A stretch of 64,000 bases of DNA, taken from positions 1 to 64,000 of the forward strand of contig JAJKFJ010022587.1 in NCBI GenBank assembly GCA_027382625.1, in the 5' to 3' direction. The notes below the pieces were generated by a model. That model was not told where the DNA came from. It saw nothing but the letters and a program-made list of their open reading frames with translations, and searched no databases. Position 1 is the first letter of the stretch, and every line of letters starts with the position of its first letter. The translations under genes were made by a program, and so were the position numbers. This DNA is from Tetmemena sp. SeJ-2015 (lineage: Eukaryota > Ciliophora > Spirotrichea > Sporadotrichida > Oxytrichidae). This document shows positions 58,673-64,000 of the stretch, one piece after another.

Positions 58673-61322
58673 ATGGGAAACGTAGTATGCTGTACACACT
58701 CCGATAGCGCCGCTCTATTGGCACCTAATGGACACAAGTTCTCCAAGACTGACTTCCTCAGAGTCAAGACCTCAAACATCAGAGATGACTATACCTTCGA
58801 CAGACAGCAACAATAAATCAAAGACTAGAATTTTTATAGCTTGGACTTGGTTCATATGGAGAGGTGAGACTGGGAAAGAACAAGAGGACTGGAGTCAACG
58901 TGGCCATAAAGAAGATTCCAATTAAGCTCGATGACTAAGAGTTGGTGGATATGACTCTCAAAGAAGTCAATATCCTCATCCAGTGTGTAAGTCTTAATCG
59001 TATAAAAATAACTGCATTTAGATAATAATCTTCATCAATTTTTTTATTTACAATTCGTAGAGTTGCTAATAGTTGAATAGGATCATCCAAACATCATTAG
59101 GATTTACGATGTTTACAAGGAACCAAGAGTTATCTACATCGTCCAAGAGTAAGTACCACAAATAATTTAATAAAATGTCAGTGTTCATCATAAATATTTT
59201 AGAATAATCGAGGTTACATAACTTTGATTTGACTATTTTAACTAAGAACTGCGATATATTTTATTTCAAAAGATATTTATTCCGCCCGATCTTCAACCAG
59301 AATAAGTTCCTCGGGCTATTTTACCTACTGGTACTCTAATACTCACCTATATAAGCATGAGTCACTACTGAGTTCTTCTAACTTTCTCATTAATGATAAA
59401 GTTTTATGCATTAATAAATATATGCCCTATCTGCGAGTTAAGGTTACATTTATTCATCAAACTACATTACATAATAGAAGCCATTTTCATAAATCACCGT
59501 TTATAAAATTCGCAATTTATCAATAAAATAAATCTCAAGTCCTTCATTCCATATAAGAAGTGTGATTTCACACATTTTCTCTCTTTGCAAAAAATTATAC
59601 CACTTTGTTTAAAACTATCTCACTATTATTCTTATCTCATTGTTTCTCTCTGCACGAAAACACATTGGGATAAAAATAAATTTCGAAGCATCTTTGTAAC
59701 AAATTTTACAGGTTCATCGATGGGTGCACTCCCATAACTACCCTTTTCAAGAAGGAGGTTCAGTTTGAAGAAGGACATCGTGCTCTTGTGGTGGAGCAAA
59801 CCCTCAGAGCACTCAACTATCTCCATCTCAACAAACTCGTGCACAGAGATCTCAAGACTGAAAACGTGGTCTTCGCACCTAACAAGTATGGCTCTGACTT
59901 TGATGCACTTGAGTTATTAAAAACGTCAAAGAGATCATTATAAGTAAGTGTGTGTGCACATATAAGTGCTTGAGTTTATCTTTTGTGTTTATGTTGAGCT
60001 GAAAGTGATTGATTTTGGATTTGCAAATGCTAACGCGAACAACACACTAACTGACTTTGTGGGAACTCCCTACTACTTGGCTCCTGAGATCATCAACAGA
60101 GAGAAGTATGGTAGCGGCGTCGACATTTGGAGTTTGGGAGTAATGGCCTACCTCTTAATTGAGTATTGTAAGTAATTGAAATGCCTGATCTCAGTTATAT
60201 ATTAATGAGTTAATTGATGGGGAGTACCCTTTCGATGCTAAAAACTAGGATGAGTTATTCGAATTGATCTCCTCTAAAGCTGCACTTCCCTTCAATAGCC
60301 CAAATTGGCAGCTCGTGACCAAAGAATGCAAAAACTTCATCAATGACTGCCTAAACTACGATCAGAAGATTCACTCATAACACTTATGATTGCATATTCT
60401 TTCTTGTATCAGAAGAAACGACCTCTTCTTAATATATTGTTATGTCGATATTTAAACCTACTGCACAGAAATTATTGACTCACCCTTGGATCAAGATGTT
60501 CAAGGAGAAGGGAAGCAAATTTTAAATACGTGTATCTGCCTTCTTTTATAATAGCGAATCCGAAGTACAACTTGGAAGCACAGGACCAAGACTCTCGATT
60601 CATAAGAAACTTTCCTCCAAGATTTCCTCCAACATCGAGACTACTAAGAAATCTACTGAGTAAGACATAAAAATAAGTAAATGCTAATCCGCGTGAACTT
60701 ATTTAAAATTAAATAGAGTATGAGTGGGCGATAATTTAGTATATGAACCAACTCAACATCAACAAGTCGGAGACAGACAACCTGAATTAGAAATATGAAG
60801 CAGCATCATATTAATTTCATAGTTGCCTGAGGATGTTATTTGAGGCTGCTGACGATGACAAGAGCGGTACTATTCAATTTGCTGAGATCAAGAAAATTCT
60901 CAAGGAACACCTCCCCTCTAATGAATACCAAGAGTTCGTAGCCCTTATTAAGGACCGATTGGACTCAAACGGAAACGGACGCATCGACTATTCAGAATTC
61001 TTAGACCTCACTGTAGAACACAAGAAGCTTCTAGGGAGAGAGAATCTACTCACATGTTATTATCATTTTGCTTTATCTGGAGATAACTTTCAAGAACTTG
61101 GACTTGGACAACAGTGGCTCACTTACAGTAGAGGAGCTGAAGAAGACTTTCGAAGGAAGTGGGGCCAAGAAATCTTAGAAGTTCTGGGACGATTTCATCT
61201 CAGGCATGGACTAGAATGGAGACGGGCAGATTGATCTCCAAGAGTTTATTCAAGCCATGGAGAAGCTAAAAAGAATTCGCTTTAGTAGTTCATTTTAAAT
61301 TTGCTTTAAGCTTGTGTAATGA
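58673..61322 (+). CDS. Calcium-dependent protein kinase (CDPK), N-myristoylated type
   Basis: The protein starts MGNVVCCTHSDSAALL, with Gly2 for myristoylation and Cys6/Cys7 for palmitoylation, so it should sit at the membrane. Kinase motifs are GLGSYGEVRLGKNKRTG, VAIKKIPIK, HPNIIRIYDVYKEPR, LVHRDLKTENVVF (about 59835), KVIDFGFAN (about 60003), VGTPYYLAPEII, VDIWSLGVMAYLLIDGEYPF and KKRPTAQKLLTHPWI. A junction region precedes four EF-hands: DDDKSGTIQFAE, DSNGNGRIDYSE, DLDNSGSLTVEE and DQNGDGQIDLQE (the Gln is TAG). GT...AG introns are at 58987-59062, 59149-59711 and near 59943-59998. At least four IESs follow. A one-base shift is required at about 58843 (SLD/GLGSYG). It ends at TGA 61320-61322. 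Confidence 0.9.
59149..59711 (+). other. Unusually long intron, 563 bp, in the CDPK
   Basis: GTAAGTACC...ATTTTACAG. Splicing gives VIYIVQEFIDGCTPITTLF in frame. Other introns here are mostly 37-102 bp. The interior holds no recognised gene and may contain an IES or element that inflates the germline intron. Confidence 0.8.
60163..60217. other. IES, 55 bp, pointer TTAATTGA (8 bp)
   Basis: Pointer copies lie at 60155-60162 and 60210-60217. Excision gives GVMAYLLIDGEYPFDAKN. Confidence 0.9.
60370..60416. other. IES, 47 bp, pointer ATCAGAAGA (9 bp)
   Basis: Pointer copies lie at 60361-60369 and 60408-60416. Together with the next IES, excision gives LNYDQKKRPTAQKLLTHPWI. Confidence 0.9.
60425..60459. 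other. IES, 35 bp, pointer CCT
   Basis: Pointer copies lie at 60422-60424 and 60457-60459. Only five private bases (60417-60421) separate it from the preceding IES. Confidence 0.8.
61048..61078. other. IES, 31 bp, pointer ATCT
   Basis: Pointer copies lie at 61044-61047 and 61075-61078. Excision gives LGRENLEITFKNLDLDNSGS, linking EF-hands two and three. Confidence 0.82.
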
Positions 61323-61614
61323 TGATGAGTTGGTGTGACAATAAGCTAGAGTAAATAATCGAAAGGGGAGGATCAGACTTATTCAAAAAGCACTGAATTC
61401 TTCGAAACTTTTTAAATATTAATATTTGAGAGGCGTCTCAACAGCCCACAAGCTGTCTCAGAAGCTAGCCTCACTTAGAATTTTATTTATAAATTCACCA
61501 GAATTTATAACCAACTAGAATCATTTGCAATATTTAGAGTGTACATATGGATGAGAAAAGTGTTTTATTGAGAGCGGAGCAGTTTGAATAAGTTAGTATA
61601 TAATTATAGCAACA

Positions 61615-63908
61615 ATGTCTCAAAAGAAGTCAGCAAATAAGAACGAGCAAATCACGCCGACTTAGACGTCTAGTACTTGCTCATAAGTACAATAAAATGA
61701 TTTGAAGCATGTTTAAAATGCAAATTTATCATAAGGTATGTAGATACTGCCATCCTTGTGATAATATGCTCTAAGCCTTATTTTATTCTTATCTTTATAG
61801 ATAGCTGCAAGTCAGGAAGTGGTGGGTGTGTGACTAATTTCTTATTGAGATGGTGGAGCTACGGTATCCTAGTCTACTTGCTGATTGCGGTACTCAATTA
61901 TCTCTCCCAGAACAGAGTTCAAATTAAATGTTGAAAAATACTGTAAGTCAAATATTTTAAACTAAATTTATGGGCTAGATAGCTACTACTCCAGATAAGA
62001 GATAAATGAGAAGTCGCATGAAAGAATCAAGACTCAAATTGTACATAAATTATTGCTTGTTAGTAGCAGATCATGAATAAAATATGATGTACTTACTGAT
62101 AAGGAGGAAAACGATTTGATAAGGGCCTATGGGGAGGCTGAGTACAAGATTAAGGCTGACGAAAGTTGCGCAATCGGAGTAGGCTATACTACATGCATAG
62201 ATATCGGTTTCAGAGCAGTTGATCTCATCAAGGTTCTCCAACCTTAGATCGATCAATTAAATAGTGTCATTATAAGTTGATAAATTTAAATTGGGAGGAG
62301 CTGAAACCTTTAAAGAGCCAAGTGTATCGAATGAAATAAAGGACCTCAAGGGTTTCTTGAACACCTTCCTCTACTATTTTTCGAGAGGAGCTAATGCAGA
62401 GAGAAGCACAGTAAGTATCAAATCCATCCTCTGACTACACCGTCACAGAAAGCACACTCTCTTATTTGCTATCCTTATCTTAACTTTATTTATAGGACTC
62501 TGTTGAATTTTTCGATTAAATAGTGAATCTGATTCTCAAAGGCAAGGACTCTTAGGGAATAGAGACCACAAGCATCCCTCATTCACCTGAGATAGGAGGC
62601 CATTCCTCCGTTTGGGCTTTGAGAGCGCAAAAGGAAAACTGCAAAGCTTTCATTGCCGCTTAGACCTCTGACTTCAACCATAAGGCTCTTCATTATACGC
62701 CAGAACACTCTCAAAAGTATCTCCTTTGGCTATTTAAATTTATAAATATGATAACGTTAGTTGAGAATAATCTTCTTTGGCCTCATGCTGAGATAAGTGA
62801 GAATTTCAGGATCGAAAAGGGAAGCTAAGAGGCACTAGCAGACACTGAGCTGGATGTGCATTTGGTGTTTGAATATCAAGAAGGAGATGAGATATTGGGC
62901 TTCAAGGCACCAAGAAGCAACAGGTTCTACTTCGTGCACGACCCTAATGGAGCCTCACTCAAGTAGATGGAGATTTATCATAAGCTCATCAATAGCAGCC
63001 ACCCACAAATCAAAGCAGAACTTATTTTTCCTTCTAATTTTTAATCAAGAGACACCTCTTCGGAGGTTACCAGCTTATGCAGAAACTAGATACTGGAGTT
63101 CTTTCGAAGAGACTGCAGCTCCAAGAGAAACTTTGGCTAGAGATGAAGCAACAAGATCCCTCAATTTAATTGGAAATCTTAGAATATTGTAATATCCCCT
63201 TCACATGATCCATGTTGAATTTGCACACTTCAGCAACAAAAACTTCTTTGAGCTCTTTGAAAAGCATGTGGTCAGACAGGCTGATTCATTGGGTATGAAT
63301 GAGTAAGAGCTCATAATGCTCCTGGAGTTGTGGTAAGACAAATTGGACGATATCAATCAAGCAAGAGACTCCAAGCCAACCATCGAGGAGATTCTAGATC
63401 AACTCAAGCTCTCAAATAAACTTAATCACAAATCTCTTATCAGAGTATATGGATGCTCTTCTTTGAAATGGCTAAGGCCAAGTAGCTCCCAGTATCTAGA
63501 GTACACTTGCACCCCTATGGCTCTTTCATTATGTGCTACGATCCTTTAAAATGGGAGGATGCTCGCGAGGCTATTGTGAAGTCAGCCATGGCTACTCCCA
63601 AGTTCTGCAAGATGACTGATCAGCTCAAAGAAGAGGATTTGGAGAACTATGATGTGCCAGCTAGACCAAGCTTCTTCGAGATTCCAGGCAGCAAGTTACA
63701 TGAAGTAGTGACTGTTGAAAAGGACAACCTTACTTACAAGTTCAATTTAAATTGGCGATTATACTTAAAGTTGAATTTAAATTTGGGAGAGAATACAGAA
63801 TGCTATCTCCAGTTCTTTTTAAAATGCAGGACTCTCATCAAGACAGCTGGCTTGGGAGATACCATCTCCAGCACTGGTTTCATTTACCATAAACCCAAAA
63901 GTCATTGA
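61615..63908 (+). CDS. ADPGK: ADP-dependent glucokinase
   Basis: The product phosphorylates glucose with ADP instead of ATP (ribokinase-like fold). ATG 61615 opens a polar start (MSQKKSANKNEQITPTQTSS), then one membrane span (FLLRWWSYGILVYLLIAVLN), matching the ER-anchored animal enzyme. Family blocks in order are IGVGYTTCIDIGFRAVDLIK, LNTFLYYFSRGANAERSTDS, EIGGHSSVWALRAQKENCKA, DVHLVFEYQEGDEILGFKAP, SNRFYFVHDPNGASLKQMEI, VEFAHFSNKNFFELFEKHVV, RQADSLGMNEQEL and VSRVHLHPYGSFIM. The catalytic block is CRTLIKTAGLGDTISSTGF, whose GD holds the base Asp. It ends KPKSH-TGA. Introns or inserts near 61735-61800, 61935-62090, 62270, 62410-62495 and 63030 were recognised but not all bounded; two IESs (63412, 63754) are clear. 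Confidence 0.9.
63412..63458. other. IES, 47 bp, pointer GCTC (ADPGK)
   Basis: Pointer copies lie at 63408-63411 and 63455-63458. Excision gives ILDQLKLLFFEMAKAKQLPV in frame. Confidence 0.83.
63754..63783. other. IES, 30 bp, pointer AATTTAAATT (10 bp), translatable (ADPGK)
   Basis: Pointer copies lie at 63744-63753 and 63774-63783. Excision shortens YKFNLNWRLYLKLNLNLG to YKFNLNLG. The insert is 3n with no TGA, so either form is in frame. It is the longest pointer in the window. Confidence 0.72.
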
Positions 63909-64000
63909 GAATTCATCAAAAGTATTTAAATTTTAAAGCATAAAATAAAAATATTAAATGAATGATATGCGAGTGTTTCTGTTTGATTGATTAGTTTATA

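Overview
The window reads as germline (micronuclear-type) DNA of a ciliate. TAA and TAG stand inside otherwise open frames, often in glutamine runs next to CAA and CAG, while genes end at TGA. This is the UAA/UAG = Gln, UGA = stop code. Genes are dense, on both strands, and carry two kinds of interruption. Some are ordinary GT...AG introns, many of 37-102 bp. The others are AT-rich inserts of about 30-100 bp that lack GT...AG and are bounded by direct repeats of 3-10 bp. Removing the insert plus one repeat copy restores the reading frame and conserved motifs (for example SANLLGVADGVGGW in a PP2C phosphatase and ADILIQMLEAI in a CK1-like kinase). These are internal eliminated sequences (IESs) with pointers, and the size range fits a spirotrich or hypotrich germline. 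No telomere arrays are seen. The species cannot be named from the sequence.

Layout. 0.2-4.4 kb: POLD3 (PIP box) and ELP4 on plus. 4.4-17.4 kb: on minus, a STYX-like pseudophosphatase and a very large protein that appears to be one gene, with helical and low-complexity N-terminal parts, five tandem repeats and a C-terminal protein kinase. 17.6-18.7 kb: two small minus genes. 19-26 kb: a low-complexity gene and a CK1-like kinase with a long Gln-rich, AT-hook tail (plus). 26.4-32.4 kb: a small coiled-coil gene, a PH-domain kinase, an EF-hand protein, a coiled-coil gene and tRNA-Arg(UCG). 32.6-39 kb: a large CTFxP-motif protein and two minus genes. 39.4-44.1 kb: PPTC7-type PP2C, an AGC kinase and the C-terminal half of a CTR copper transporter. 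44.6-54.6 kb: Ser/Tyr/Gly-rich protein, Mei2-like RNA-binding protein and several coiled-coil/poly-Q genes (all minus), one of them carrying a 545-bp GC-rich insertion with a 15-bp target-site duplication. 54.8-57.5 kb: a GC-richer block with two long unrecognised plus-strand frames, probably a mobile or germline-limited element. 57.5-63.9 kb: an unknown minus gene, a four-EF-hand CDPK and an ADP-dependent glucokinase.

The genes are housekeeping and signalling loci with no evident pathway clustering. The shared feature is how they are interrupted. The most unusual points are IESs present as exact tandem doublets, a mobile insertion that duplicated an IES pointer so the outermost pointers can remove both, reuse of one pointer by two adjacent IESs, and an MDS with only five private bases. 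Several genes also contain unresolved one-base frame shifts or in-frame TGA codons, which may be errors, decay or recoding. Gene spans below include introns and IESs.
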